NCBI RefSeq assembly: GCF_028640845.1
Contig: NC_080542.1
Location: 135,163,580 to 135,227,579 of the forward strand
Reading direction: 5' to 3'
Length of the DNA stretch: 64,000 nucleotides
Source: Ahaetulla prasina
Taxonomy: Eukaryota; Chordata; Lepidosauria; Squamata; Colubridae
The notes beneath the pieces were generated by a model that worked only from the letters and a program-made list of their open reading frames with translations, was not told where the DNA came from and did no database searches. A program made the translations under genes and the position numbers. Positions 33,416-44,290 of this stretch are shown here, piece by piece (position 1 is the first letter of the stretch; each line of letters starts with the position of its first letter).

Positions 33416-33989
33416 TATTTTAAAATGTCATCCCTAAGAGAAGCATCCACTTCAGTATTTGTTGGGTGGGAAAAATCATCTTTGAAATATTTTTTACCTA
33501 ACCTATCCTGGTAGATTTATTTAAAACTAGTTAATACCGAGAAAGCATTGAACTAAATTTATTGGTTATAGTCTCTCGTGATTATATAAAGTGGGGAGGA
33601 ATTAAAGAGAGGCCTCTAAAGAATCCTTTATCAGACTTGGTAATAGCATCATTTCTGACAGAGAGGCAATAAAAGCATATTAGTGAACCCCAATGAAATA
33701 TGTTTACAAGCTAAGTGGAAGAGATGGATCATTTCTATCTGCAAAGTGACATTTTAAGACTGCACACCCATTCAATTAGTCACAAAAGTACATGGTTTTT
33801 GCAATGTGTATGGAAAGGTAAATTGTCTGAAATGTGATCTAATAATTAAATGCCATCTACTTCTGTGAGGGGAAAAAAAGGAATGTCCCCTATGATGTAT
33901 GTTAGATTAAATTCAGATTGAAGCCCCACCTACAATCTCTTTTTTCTGTCACAGATTTCAAAAGGCTCTTCAAAACATGTTCTGATTAA
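33416..33989. other. No gene seen
   Basis: Single-copy-looking DNA with no repeat or coding signature that I can recognise. Confidence 0.45.
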
Positions 33990-34530
33990 GAGCCGAGATG
34001 GCACAATGGTTAGAATGCAGTACTGCAGCAGGGGTGGGATTCAAAAAATTTTACTACCAATTCTGTGGGTGTGGTTTGGTGGGCGTGGCACGGCTTGGTA
34101 GGCGTGGCAGGGAAAGGATACTGTAAAATTTCCATTCCCCACTCCAGGGGAAGGTTACTGCAAAATCCCCATTTTCTCCCGATCAGCTAGGACTCGAGAG
34201 GCAAAGAATAGATGGGAGCGGGGCCAGTCAGAGGTGATATTTACCAGTTCTCCAAACTACTCAAAATTTCCGCTACTGGTTCTCCAGAATTGATCAGAAC
34301 CTGCTGAAAACCAATTCTGTACTGCAGGTTACTCCTGCTGCCTGCCGGCTGCCTGTACTTCAGCAGTTCAATTCTCAGAGGCTCAAGATTCACTCAGCCT
34401 TCCATCTTTCCAAGGTTGGTAAAATGAGGAGCCAGATTGTTAGGGACATTATGCTGACTCTGTAAACCGCTTAGAAAGGGCTGTAAAGCACTGTGAAGCG
34501 GTATATAAATCTAAGTGCTATTGCTATTGT
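33990..34530 (+). mobile_element. tRNA-derived SINE (Sauria-like), split by a hAT element
   Basis: The head 'gagccgagatggcacaatggttagaatgcagtactgcag' is tRNA-like. After the insert the body resumes with 'ttactcctgctgcctgccgg', then 'ttccatctttccaaggttgg', and a tail 'aaccgcttagaaagggctgt' through 'gctattgctattg'. The tail is of the type seen in squamate Sauria SINEs; this name is inference. Confidence 0.75.
34029..34319 (+). mobile_element. Non-autonomous hAT element, group B, nested in SINE
   Basis: It starts CAGGGGTGGGATTC and ends AAAACCAATTCTG. A perfect 8-bp duplication, tactgcag, lies at 34021-34028 and 34320-34327, and removing the element with one copy rejoins the SINE. It is 291 bp long with the family phrases 'ggtgggcgtggca' and 'gaactactcaaaatttcc'-like sequence. 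Confidence 0.9.
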
Positions 34531-35614
34531 TAATTCTATAGCTAGTTAAAAATGTTGGCAGGAACTTCCATATTTAAAAAAAAAAATTAAAATAAATGCA
34601 CCTATTTCCCTTTTTGAAATATGCATTTCTCTACCTCTTGTGCTTTTCTATGTTTTCATTGGGCCCTGATGAATTAAAAAAAAGAATATCTGTAAGTGTA
34701 AAGCATTAGCTACATAAAGTTTATTGTCACTTAAATCAAATTCATAGCCACAATAAACAGCTGTTGTGATGCACAGGAAGGATAACCTGTGTGTAACCTG
34801 AAAGTAGGGCTTTTTAAATATGATCTTGCCAGAGTTGTTACACTACACAAACATTAAAGCAAGGAGAAGGATTTTTTTTCTCCCTCTAACAAACTAATGT
34901 GCAGTGAGATCTAAAGACAATTTTCCACAGGCAACTCAAAAGCTTCATTAAGTGCCTAGCTGCTCATCAATCCTGCTTAAACCAATTGTTGAAAATAATG
35001 TAGATTGTTACCTGAAGATAATTTTCCAGATTCTAACACCAAAAATCTTTCAGTACTTTCTTCTCCATTTATGCACAACTCACAGCCAGGAACGAAAAAT
35101 CAGCATGGGATATAATATATCAAAACTGATTGAAATGGAAACAGGCACCGTCTCTTGCAATCTTGTTTGTTTGCTTCCCTTTTCAGTTTAAACAGGAGAG
35201 AAAAGGCAGTTAAGGGAACCAGAAAATAAATGAGTCGTTTAGCTGGAACTTGTTCAGCCAGGAGGAAAAAGACAGCAGCGAAAGATAGATAAGAGAAAAT
35301 CAGGAGCTTTGTTTAAGGCCCAAGTCAACAAACCAAGCATAATGTCCTTTCTTTGTCAACCCCTGAAAGTGGTGACCAGAAATTCAAAGTATTGGAAGGA
35401 CAACCTTCAGTGCAAAAAGTCTGTGGTTTGCTGATTGTTAGACAAGGTTATTGAGGTTTACATAGCCAAAATTCAAGTTATGCTATGCTGGCAATTATAT
35501 TTATGGTATATCCTTGAATACATTTTGTGTGTGTGTGTGTTATAGTGGTTGAAAAAGAGTACATAAAAACATGGCTAGAATAAGATGGATAGATTACCAT
35601 AGAACGAGATCAAT
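34531..35614. other. No gene seen
   Basis: AT-rich single-copy-looking DNA. The 79-codon frame at 34952-35191 is unrecognised. Confidence 0.45.
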
Positions 35615-36010
35615 ATATGATCAGATGGATTCACAGTTGGCTAACCAATTGCACTCAACGTGTGTTCCTCCATGAAACTCCCTAGAGGGAAGCATGCAAG
35701 ATCTATGGTGTCTACCAGGTTCCATGCTCTCTACTGTGCTGTTCAACATCTTTATAAAACTTCAAGGGGAAATAATTTATACTTTTGAAGGTCACATATT
35801 CATGTCACTCAATTCTATTACCTTTCCATTCAATTTTCAAGAAGTAGCTAAACCCCTTAAACATTGCCTGAATTTAGCACTGGACTGAATGTGGGAGAAA
35901 CGGTAAAATTAAATCCAGACAAGATGCAGGAACTAATGGTCGACAAAAAACTGTTCTTATTCAGCTTCAGTCTGTTTGCACTCCACTATTTGATTCAGCG
36001 CTGTCACTGG
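35615..36010 (+). mobile_element. Old LINE RT fragment (CR1-like)
   Basis: Contains WIHSWLTNCTQRVFLHETP, then a decayed LPGSMLSTVLFNIFIKLQGE corresponding to GVPQGS...LFNIFxNDL, and KLNPDKMQELMV further on. Frames are broken repeatedly. This is an ancient piece of RT. Confidence 0.6.
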
Positions 36011-36231
36011 ATTTGTGGTGATATTTAATAATATACAGTTGATTAGTACTTTTGAGATATATCAATTATTCAGTTACAATCTACATGAAATCCATAGAAT
36101 CTCAAAAAGCTAGCCACATTTGCACTTCATTTCTTCTTGGATAGGAGGTTGGATTAGGGCCTGTAGGTTGGATTGCGGAATTAAAAGACATCCCCAAAGA
36201 AGGAAGTGGAAAGCTGCTTTCCATTGTTGCT
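36011..36231. other. No gene seen
   Basis: Short AT-rich spacer before the L1 target site. Confidence 0.4.
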
Positions 36232-36246
36232 AAGATATGGCCATGG

Positions 36247-36741
36247 CCCGGACTAAAATACACACGTGGCTGGAAAAAATGATCAAAAACATACTGATTT
36301 TAAGCCAGAAGTCTTTCTGTTGGGAATTATACCTGAGATATACACTAGAGATGTAAAATATTTGATTGTGAATATTATTACAGCAGCTAGGATTGTATTT
36401 GCTAAAAATTGGAAAAATGAAGTGTTACCTTCACAAGATGAAATAATTAGAAAAATGATGGAATGTGCAGAAATGAGTAAATTAACATTTAAAAGAGATT
36501 AAAAGAGAGCAAGAAGACAAGCAATACTATAAAATATGGGATTTATTTTATCATTGGTTAGATGGAAAGATATGTTACAAAAGATAATATAAAATATATG
36601 TATGAAAGAGATGTTTATTTTGTGAATGCAGAAGAAGATATGTTAACACCCATGCAGCACGTTGTAAATTGTTTTGATTGATTTGATAGTGGTTTTTTTC
36701 TGTTAAAAATAAATTTCAAAAATTTCAAAAAAAAGAAAAAA
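36247..36741 (+). mobile_element. L1 LINE 3' fragment with perfect target duplication
   Basis: A perfect 15-bp duplication, aagatatggccatgg, lies at 36232-36246 and 36742-36756. The insert has an L1 ORF2 C terminus (KPEVFLLGIIPEIYTRDVKY, IITAARIVFAKNWKNE, LPSQDEIIRKMMECAEMSKL) at 36266-36502. A 3' UTR and an A-rich tail follow. The 495-bp 5'-truncated form with long duplication is classic target-primed reverse transcription. Confidence 0.9.
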
Positions 36742-36756
36742 AAGATATGGCCATGG

Positions 36757-38285
36757 AGTTATTACACATTCAACTCAGTGATTACTAGTGCAGTATTATT
36801 TACTCACACATTTGAGATAGGGAACAGCTTTTCTGAAACTAAAATTTCATGGGATTGCTGAGATCTCAGCTGAGGAAATCTCTGTTCACTGCTCATTCTC
36901 TTAGTTGTTACACCATATTAGCCTTTATAATATGCTCAGAATTGAACAAACTGTCTGAAAAGAGAAGGGCATCTGTAGTTTCTTGAGATTCTATGGACTG
37001 GCAGTGCATAAGGAATAGAAGATGGTGCCTTTAAGGGATAACAACAACAGCAACTTAACACAGCAATTGTCTAGCAACTTGTCTTTGACTCAGTTAGTTT
37101 GGAAGGAGCTCTCTCCAGTTATGCTTTGGACTACCTCTTCTCCTCAAAGGTTAAGAAGATTTATGCTACCACTACCACTATCATCTGAGGCTCACAACTC
37201 TGGATCAGCAAATCAGATATTCACCAGAGATTTCAGGTATTTTCCATGCCCCATAAGTGGGGCACTCAGGATCCTTCATCATCTTGTACTCAGTTATATT
37301 TTCACTATCTGAATACTCCTGTCCACTTCTACCTTCAACATTAATTGATTTCCCCATTGCAAAAGTAGAGTAGTGTTATCAAAAGAACCTGTTCCACAGG
37401 ACCAGTCTAGAAAGCAGAAAAAACCCTATAAGCTGAGCTTTATATCAGTGCTGCCAAGTCTGGATACCATCCAGATAAGTGGATTTCCACTTCCATAATA
37501 CACTGCCATCAAAATCATTGCTGGGTAGAGTTCCAGGCTATCTAGAATAGATCTATCCAATATCTGGTTATCCAATATCTGGATGTGGCTGTAAAACCAA
37601 CATTTAAGGTGGCAATGTTGGTTACCAGGTTTGCAGCAAGAGACTAGAAGCTTCAGAAGCCCACTAGCATTCACAATGACATCCAAGTCAGAGTGTTGTT
37701 TCTATTCTTACTCTGCCTCTATTCTTGCTAATAAAATTGCTCCAGCTTGAATCCATAAAAGTCAAGCAAAAGCAAAAGAATTCTGATAACTATTTAGGGG
37801 AAAAACGCTATTCCATTTGAGATGAAGTACCCTATAGATCAAACATAATAGATGTAAAACTTTTGTTACCACTATTCCCCTTAAATGAATATTTTTCTAT
37901 TTTAGAAGATTTATCCTCAACCAATCCATATAAAAGAGCACAGGCAGTCAAAGTACTTTAACACAGGAATGAATTATTTCACATCCTTATTCCAACACTG
38001 TTGCTACTGTCAGCTCATAAATAAAAATTGGTTGTGAGCTATTAATGACAGAGAATAACGAATATCTGGGTTTTTTTTCCCATGAAGAGATCAAGTTGTT
38101 TTTCATCATTTCTCTATAAATGTACTACTTCCTGGTAGCCTAGAATAAGATTCACTCTTTTTATATTTCATTTTATTGGGAATCTCTTAATATTCATACT
38201 GTGAGAATAATGTATGAATCCATTTAATTTTTAAAAATATTATGAGTCTACATAAATATTTTCAGAACATTTTCAAAATATGATA
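36757..38285. other. No gene seen
   Basis: Single-copy-looking DNA; short open frames only. Confidence 0.5.
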
Positions 38286-38295
38286 CACGCACGCG

Positions 38296-38335
<40 letters not shown>

Positions 38336-38337
38336 CC
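38286..38337. repeat. CA dinucleotide microsatellite
   Basis: About 25 CA units with one interruption. Confidence 0.95.
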
Positions 38338-39079
38338 ATGCAAGCACTATCTAGAACTGTCATGTGATTAAATGATGGAGTGGATTTTAGCTGATTAAAT
38401 TAATAAATGAGTCTGTCACCAAGTAAAAATAATTGCTCTCCACCAATAAGAGTAATTTAAAAGATAAAGATGCCCTTGGATTGAACTCAACTCCTTTTTA
38501 TATATATAAAATTTCATTTTTTTAAAAAATAACAAAGAAGATAACAAAAATACAGATTAATATAAAATGATAAAAAGAAAAGAAGAAAGAAATCAAAAAG
38601 AAAGCTCTAAGTACAAAAAAGCAAAAAAAAAAAACAACCTAAAAGAAAAGTAGAAAAAAATATTTTAAAATAGCTTACATTATTTTTACAGCATTATTTT
38701 TACAGCTATAAAATAGCTTACATTATTTTTACAGCAGAAATTACAAAGTTTCCTCTTTCTCCATGTTACAACATAACTCACTTTTTTCTATGATCAATGC
38801 TGCCTAATCATCAAAACCATAAGTAATAAATTTATTTTTTGTTGTTAGCCAAATAGTTATGTCCCACCCTTGATCAGAACTCTCCATGCCTCTCTATCTC
38901 TACTGCTTCCTTCAGTTCCTCCTGATCATTACAGTGTCCAGTTTTATAGTGTTCATTTTTTTTCTCATTCATGAAAAAAATATATAAGGAGTTTTCAGTC
39001 AGACATTAACTTCTTTCTGATTGTCTCAGCTGATAATCTCGCTAATTGTTCCTGCAATAGAAGTTAAAAAAATATTTGT
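38338..39079. other. No gene seen; A-rich stretch
   Basis: An A-rich tract at 38510-38670 and a near-duplicate 'atagcttacattatttttacagc' pair (about 38669 and 38707). 38836-38950 vaguely resembles a Bov-B 3' region but is too weak to call. Confidence 0.4.
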
Positions 39080-39390
39080 TTACAGTGACCATTCAAAGTT
39101 ACAACAGCACTGAAAAAAGTGACTTATGACCATTTTTCACACTTACAACCATCACAGTATTCCCATGGTCATGTGATTTACATTCGGATGCTCGAGAAGT
39201 GGTTCATATTTATGATGGTCACAGCATCCTGCGCTCATGTGTTGTGACCTTCTGACAAGCAAATCAATAGGAAGCCAAATTCACTTAACAACCATGTTAC
39301 TAATTTAATAACTGTAGTGATTCTTACAAATTTCTCCCTCAGCAACATAAATTTTGGGCTCAATTGTAGTCCTAAATTGAGGACTGCCTG
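39080..39390. mobile_element. TA-flanked MITE, left end missing
   Basis: Starts inside the element ('cagtgaccattcaaagttac') and ends AATTGAGGACTGCCTG followed by TA. Body phrases match 20609-20988. Confidence 0.8.
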
Positions 39391-39404
39391 TATTTATATC
39401 ACAC

Positions 39405-39560
39405 AGACACACCCATTAATTATTTTTATAAATAACCCAAGGCAGTGAACATATTGAACACACATTCTTCCTTCTATTTTCCTCACCACAATCCCACGAG
39501 GTAGGTTTGGCTGAGAGAAAGAGAGACTGGCCCAAAGTCACCTATCTGATGATTTTGGTG
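39405..39560 (-). mobile_element. tRNA-derived SINE, type C, 3' part
   Basis: Inverted 'tttttataaataacccaaggcagtg' tail, 'tattttcctcaccacaatcc' and 'gagagactggcccaaagtcacc'. The tRNA head is lost. Confidence 0.55.
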
Positions 39561-40140
39561 CAATCTGTGTATAGAATAATCCTCCTGCAGTCATCATGTA
39601 TAAAACAAAGTTTTGTGACCTTTTTCTAGTTATTTTGTCCATTAATCCCGAAAGGAAAACCTCTGATCTCATTTGTAATTTTCAAAGGCATCTGAATCAT
39701 GGTATGTATTTGACTCCAGAATTTTCTAGACTTTTAGCAGATCCAACAAATAGATAAAGTGTCCCTTCTTGTTGTTCATATTTCCAGCATAAATTTGAAA
39801 TTTTACATACAGTCTAAACAATTTCTGTGGTGACATATATTGACAAAACATTGTTTTATTAAATATTTTTTTAAATTAAAACATCATATAATTTTTAATC
39901 CCTTCAACTACAACTGTTCCATTTGTATATTTTAACCAAATTTTAACCAACCTTACCACACATTCTTTAAGTTTTTCTTCTATTTCAATATTTAATAAAG
40001 ATTTATACATTTCAGCAACTGCGTGTTCATCATTTGTACCAAGTTTTTTTTTCAATCTCAGTCTTTTAATCTTCAAAAAACCATTCATTCTTTTTTCTAC
40101 TTTAAATCTTTCTAATAATAGTAAATAATAAAAACTCAAA
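39561..40140 (-). mobile_element. L1 LINE ORF2 fragment
   Basis: The frame at 39876-40139 reads FLKIKRLRLKKKLGTNDEHA, then EMYKSLLNIEIEEKLKE and VVRLVKIWLKY. Downstream in another frame is ISNLCWKYEQQEGTLY, corresponding to the Cys-containing end of L1 ORF2. It is broken by stops and frameshifts. Confidence 0.65.
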
Positions 40141-40329
40141 GAAGTAATGCAGATCGGAAGATATACAGAGACCTAACCTGACCAGACCAGATTCTAGAAT
40201 CACCAAGAGTCAGAAATGACTGAATGGATAATGTCATTTTCATCAATAATTGTAAATAAGAAAATCACTGACAAGTATAAGTCAGTGTACTTGACAGTAT
40301 ACCACTGCCAGTAATTCTTCTCTTAGGTT
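40141..40329. other. No gene seen
   Basis: Short AT-rich spacer before the Penelope array. Confidence 0.4.
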
Positions 40330-40360
<31 letters not shown>

Positions 40361-40366
40361 ATATAT
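40330..40366. repeat. AT microsatellite
   Basis: TA run bordering the Penelope array. Confidence 0.9.
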
Positions 40367-40450
40367 TTGTTTTCTGAGGTTTTCGCGGGTGTTTGTATGT
40401 AGATCTTTGGTTATTCGGGTTTTCTCCCGCGTAAAATTGGAAGTGTCTTG

Positions 40451-40486
40451 GTGATGTTTCGACGAAGTCTCATTCGTCATCTTCAG
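40451..40486 (-). ncRNA. Hammerhead-like motif
   Basis: CTGAAGA at 40486-40480, stem-loop GACGA/TCGTC, then GAAAC at 40460-40456 on the minus strand. Same layout as 22376-22415. Activity unknown. Confidence 0.35.
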
Positions 40487-41210
40487 GCTTCAACCGTGCT
40501 TCTGGGAGCAATGTGTGACTGCAGCTGTTTCTTCCTTTTTAACTGCTAGTGGGGGTTTGAACTGATTGGGTGGGAGCTTGGCTGTGCTCTGATTGGATGG
40601 GGTTTTTTTGGTGCTCTGATTGGCTGGGGTTTTTTTGGTGCTCTGATTGGCTGGGGTGTGTCCTCTTTGGGTGGGGGCTTGGTTGTGCTCAGATTAGTCT
40701 GAGTTGCAGGGGGATTTGAGCTGGTGAGCTGCATAGCTGTTGTTTGGCTTCGTGGTCGTGGTCGTGCTACATCTTCATAGTGGGTATCAGTCTGCTGCAT
40801 GTATGGATTGGAGGGGTTTGAAATGGTTAATGTTGCAGTGCGGTCTGGCTTCTGGTCCTTGGTCGTGCTTCATGATCAGTGTGGGTTTGGGTCTGCTTTC
40901 TGAGTGGATGTGTGGTGGTGACATCCTGTGTGGACCTCGTGAGTGTGGGTCTGGTGTCATTCCTCTTGTTAGGGACACGTTTGTCAATAAGGGCAGGTTT
41001 CCAAATGGCTGGTAGGCGGGAGGTATCATCTCATTTGTTCATGCTGTGTGGGCGTTTTTCTATCTCGATGGCTTCTCTGATTATTCTGTTGTTAAAGTGT
41101 TCAGTTTTGGCGATAGTTCTGGTCTTTTTAAAGTCAATATCGTGTCCTGTGGCTTTAAGGTGTTGGACCAGGGAAGAAGTTGGTTCCTCTTTTTTATATA
41201 TATATATATG

Positions 41211-41446
41211 TAGGTCTTTGGTTATTCAGGTTTTCACCCGCGTAAAATTGGAAGTGTCTTGGTGATGTTTCGACGAAGTCTCATTCATCATCTTTAGGCT
41301 GGTGTTTACAGTTTCTCCGAGAAGCTCCTAGAAGTACGAAGCTGTAAACACCAACCTGAAGATGACAAATGAGACTTCGTCGAAACGTCATCAAGACACT
41401 TCCAATTTTACACGGGAGAAAACCCGAACAACCAAAGACCTATATA
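41211..41446. repeat. Large hairpin of inverted Penelope termini, unit 1
   Basis: Arms of about 100 bp (41211-41311 and 41342-41441) are imperfect inverted copies around a 30-base loop. The plus-strand arm has CTGAAGA (41356-41362) and GAAAC (41382-41386) flanking a short stem-loop. The minus-strand arm has the counterpart at 41262-41298, with one box mutated (CTAAAGA). Confidence 0.85.
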
Positions 41447-41473
41447 CAAACACCCGTGAAAACCTCAGAAAAC

Positions 41474-41496
41474 ATATATATATATATATATATATA

Positions 41497-41549
<53 letters not shown>

Positions 41550-41562
41550 ATGTATATATATA

Positions 41563-41597
<35 letters not shown>
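41474..41597. repeat. TA / GT / TATG microsatellite
   Basis: A TA run, a GT run of about 20 units, then mixed TATG/TA sequence separating the two Penelope units. Open frames across it are low-complexity artefacts. Confidence 0.95.
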
Positions 41598-41686
41598 TTG
41601 TTTTCTGAGGTTTTCGCGGGTGTTTGTATGTAGATCTTTGGTTATTCGGGTTTTCTCCCGCGTAAAATTGGAAGTGTCTTGGCAAC

Positions 41687-41717
41687 GTTTCGGCGAAGTC
41701 TCATTCGTCATCTTCAG
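41687..41717 (-). ncRNA. Hammerhead-like motif
   Basis: CTGAAGA at 41717-41711 and GAAAC at 41691-41687 on the minus strand. The stem has one mismatch compared with unit 1 (TCGCC for TCGTC). Confidence 0.3.
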
Positions 41718-42444
41718 GCTTCAGCTTCGTACTTCTGGGAGCAATGTGTGACTGCAGCTGTTTCTTCCTTTTTAACTGCTAGTGGGGGTTTGAACTGATT
41801 GGGTGGGAGCTTGGCTGTGCTCTGATTGGATGGGGTTTTTTTGGTGCTCTGATTGGCTGGGGTTTTTTTGGTGCTCTGATTGGCTGGGGTGTGTCCTCTT
41901 TGGGTGGGGGCTTGGTTGTGCTCAGATTAGTCTGAGTTGCAGGGGGATTTGAGCTGGTGAGCTGCATAGCTGTTGTTTGGCTTCGTGGTCGTGGTCGTGC
42001 TACATCTTCATAGTGGGTGTCAGTCTGCTGCATGTATGGATTGGAGGGGTTTGAAATGGCTAATGTTGCAGCTGCGGTCTGGCTTCTGGTCCTTGGTCGT
42101 GCTTCATGATCAGTGTGGGTTTGGGTCTGCTTTCTGGGTGGATGTGTGGTGGTGACATCCTGTGTGGACCTCGTGAGTGTGGGTCTGGTGTCATTCCTCT
42201 TGTTAGGGACACGTTTGTCAATAAGGGCAGGTTTCCAAATGGCTGGTAGGCGGGAGGTATCATCTCGTTTGTTCATGCTGTGTGGGCGTTTTTCTATCTC
42301 GATGGCTTCTCTGATTATTCTGTTGTTAAAGTGTTCAGTTTTGGCGATAGTTCTGGTCTTTTTAAAGTCAATATCGTGTCCTGTGGCTTTAAGGTGTTGG
42401 ACCAGGGAAGAAGTTGGTTCCTCTTTTTTATATATATATATATG

Positions 42445-42680
42445 TAGGTCTTTGGTTATTCAGGTTTTCACCCGCGTAAAATTGGAAGTGTCTTGGTGAT
42501 GTTTCGACGAAGTCTCATTCATCATCTTTAGGCTGGTGTTTACAGTTTCTCCGAGAAGCTCCTAGAAGTACGAAGCTGTAAACACCAACCTGAAGATGAC
42601 AAATGAGACTTCGTCGAAACGTCATCAAGACACTTCCAATTTTACACAGGAGAAAACCCGAATAACCAAAGACCTACATA
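42445..42680. repeat. Large hairpin of inverted Penelope termini, unit 2
   Basis: Copy of 41211-41446 displaced by about 1,234 bp. The plus-strand arm has CTGAAGA (42590-42596) and GAAAC (42616-42620). Confidence 0.85.
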
Positions 42681-42697
42681 CAAAACCCGTGAAAACT

Positions 42698-42723
42698 CAT
42701 ATATATATATATATATATATATA

Positions 42724-42801
<78 letters not shown>
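42698..42801. repeat. TA / GT / TA microsatellite
   Basis: Same structure as 41474-41597, closing the tandem array. Confidence 0.95.
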
Positions 42802-42802
<1 letters not shown>

Positions 42803-43245
42803 CCCTTAACAATATTCTAATCACTTAATAAGCTAGCCAAACTCCTGGTAACTTCATTTGACCTCACAAATTTGACCTGTCACCCTATGGAAGAAATGTA
42901 TTTACTTACAGTAACAAGGGTTCCAAGTATTATGATACAGATAAAGCTGATCAGTACCATGGAGAAATGATTTGGAGTGGGAGAAGTGCCATCGCAAAGA
43001 GATAAGTACTGATTGAAAGTACCAAGACCTTGGTATATTAGCCTGAGCAGGTGGCTTGAACACTCAAGTGGGCCCACAAGAGGAAACTGAAGAGAACTGT
43101 TCTAAGGTGAGATACATCATTACTTGGCAATCTACATAATCTTTGTAATCAAAATTAGTCATCAAAACTAATAGAATATGAATGTATTATAACCAGGTTA
43201 TAGCTATGTTGAAAAGAATAGACCCATAAAATTGACCCTTCAGGT
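42802..43245. other. No gene seen
   Basis: AT-rich DNA. The short frames at 42880-43077 and 43155-43337 show no domain. Confidence 0.45.
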
Positions 43246-43360
43246 CTGCCTTTCTCAACAATGGCAGTTTGACAATGTGTGGGCTTCAACTCCCAGAATT
43301 CTCCAGCGAGTGTAAGTTGAAATCCGTGGATTGTCAAGCTGCCAAAGTTGAGAAATATTG
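43246..43360. mobile_element. Foldback MITE (hAT-like)
   Basis: The left side, CTGCCTTTCTCAAC...GGCAGTTTGACAAT, is mirrored on the right by ATTGTCAAGCTGCC...GTTGAGAAATATTG. The arms are about 50 bp each. The centre has 'cttcaactcccagaattctcc', a phrase of a MITE common in reptiles. No clear target duplication. Confidence 0.7.
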
Positions 43361-43999
43361 CTTTAAGTTAATGTCTTCTTAACAGATCACTTGACAGGAT
43401 ATTATTGGCATTACACAGTTTTCTAGTAAGGCCACATTAGATAATAACAAAGCAAATTTGCATAAGAGTGAAATAGCTTAGATTCTGTTGTAAACTGTTG
43501 GAGAGGATATTGTAGTACAGGGTACTTCAGGCAGGAAGAAATATCAAGGGCATAGCATATGGTATTAATTCTGCATCTAGAAACAGCCCTGAAGCAATTT
43601 GCTCTCTTATCATAACTTTTATGCTTGTAAAGTGGAGGAAAATGGAGCAACATTGGCTGAGTTGAAAGGAAACATGATAATCCACTGTGATATCCAACAA
43701 TTCCAGTGTGAGTTACAAGAATGAATATGTAGTTGAACATGCCTTTTATATTATTCAAATCTTCACTGGCTTAGTAGGAAAGAATAAATACTAAATTTTC
43801 TATTTCTATGTCTTTCATATGCACAGAGAAAGAAAAATGCATGCATCCATCTCTTTCACAAGTGAGCAGATGTAGCTCCCCAAAGCCCCATGTTTAGCTA
43901 TCAGCTAAACAATCTACATTTCTTCATCTCTTTAGATTTTTAAGACTGTCTAACTTATGGACAATTCTTGATGATATGCAAAAACAGAATCACTGTATA
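43361..43999. other. No gene seen
   Basis: AT-rich. The 111-codon minus frame 43423-43758 has no recognisable domain. Confidence 0.4.
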
Positions 44000-44290
44000 T
44001 TAAACAAAAGATGGGAAAAACATACACTCTAAACAAGCTAGACACAATACAATCCAACTGGACACAACCCAACCACTTGACTTTTCAAGACACATCACAA
44101 GACTTTCACTTGACACACCCACACCTGACCCATCACAAGCCCTTATAAACAGAAGAACACTGACTGACATCCCCTAAACTCTGCTGAAGATGTGACCTAG
44201 CCTGGTAACAAAACATTCAGAAACCAATCCACAAGCTCAGAGAACAAACCTTCACCCTCATAACCCAGCCAGCCCAAGCAAGTTAAAAAG
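44000..44290 (+). mobile_element. Penelope-type terminal sequence, family 3
   Basis: A C/A-rich leader (tandem 'gacacaa' phrases) leads to CTGAAGATGTGACCTAGCCT (CTGAAGA at 44184-44190), a stem-loop and AAAAC, then 'aaaccaatccacaagctcagag'. The box / stem / (G)AAAC order matches the termini at 12361, 49645 and 61880. No coding part remains. Confidence 0.5.

Larger units (their letters stand above)
40367..41597 (-). mobile_element. Penelope family 1, truncated tandem unit 1
   Basis: Minus-oriented copy containing the 3' terminus (40367-40540), the Pro/Thr-rich C-terminal coding tail and a 5' breakpoint at about 41191 inside the SSLVQHLKATGHD region. It then joins TA repeats, a ~230-bp hairpin terminus and a TA/GT microsatellite. 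Its counterpart unit begins about 1,231 bp later. The open frame 40546-40800 covers only the repetitive tail. Confidence 0.85.
41598..42800 (-). mobile_element. Penelope family 1, truncated tandem unit 2
   Basis: Near-identical repeat of unit 1 with an offset of 1,231 to 1,234 bp across its whole length, including the same 5' breakpoint (about 42425). Minus-strand frame 41779-42276 encodes the C-terminal tail (MNKRDDTSRLPAIWKPALID onward) and contains the internal PQPIRAPKK repeat also present in unit 1. GIY-YIG and RT are absent. Confidence 0.85.

Noticed and set aside
38836..38950. Possible Bov-B 3' fragment
   Set aside because: Only a short opening phrase (ttgttgttagcc) and a few downstream words resemble Bov-B, which is not enough to support a call.
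41362..41751. Open frames of 80-130 codons on both strands across 41360-41750
   Set aside because: They are translations of the TA/GT microsatellite and the inverted Penelope termini, not genes.
40367..42800. LTR retrotransposon or endogenous retrovirus suggested by the paired long repeats
   Set aside because: The repeats contain Penelope C-terminal coding and inverted termini. There is no gag, protease, integrase, primer-binding site or TG...CA LTR ends.
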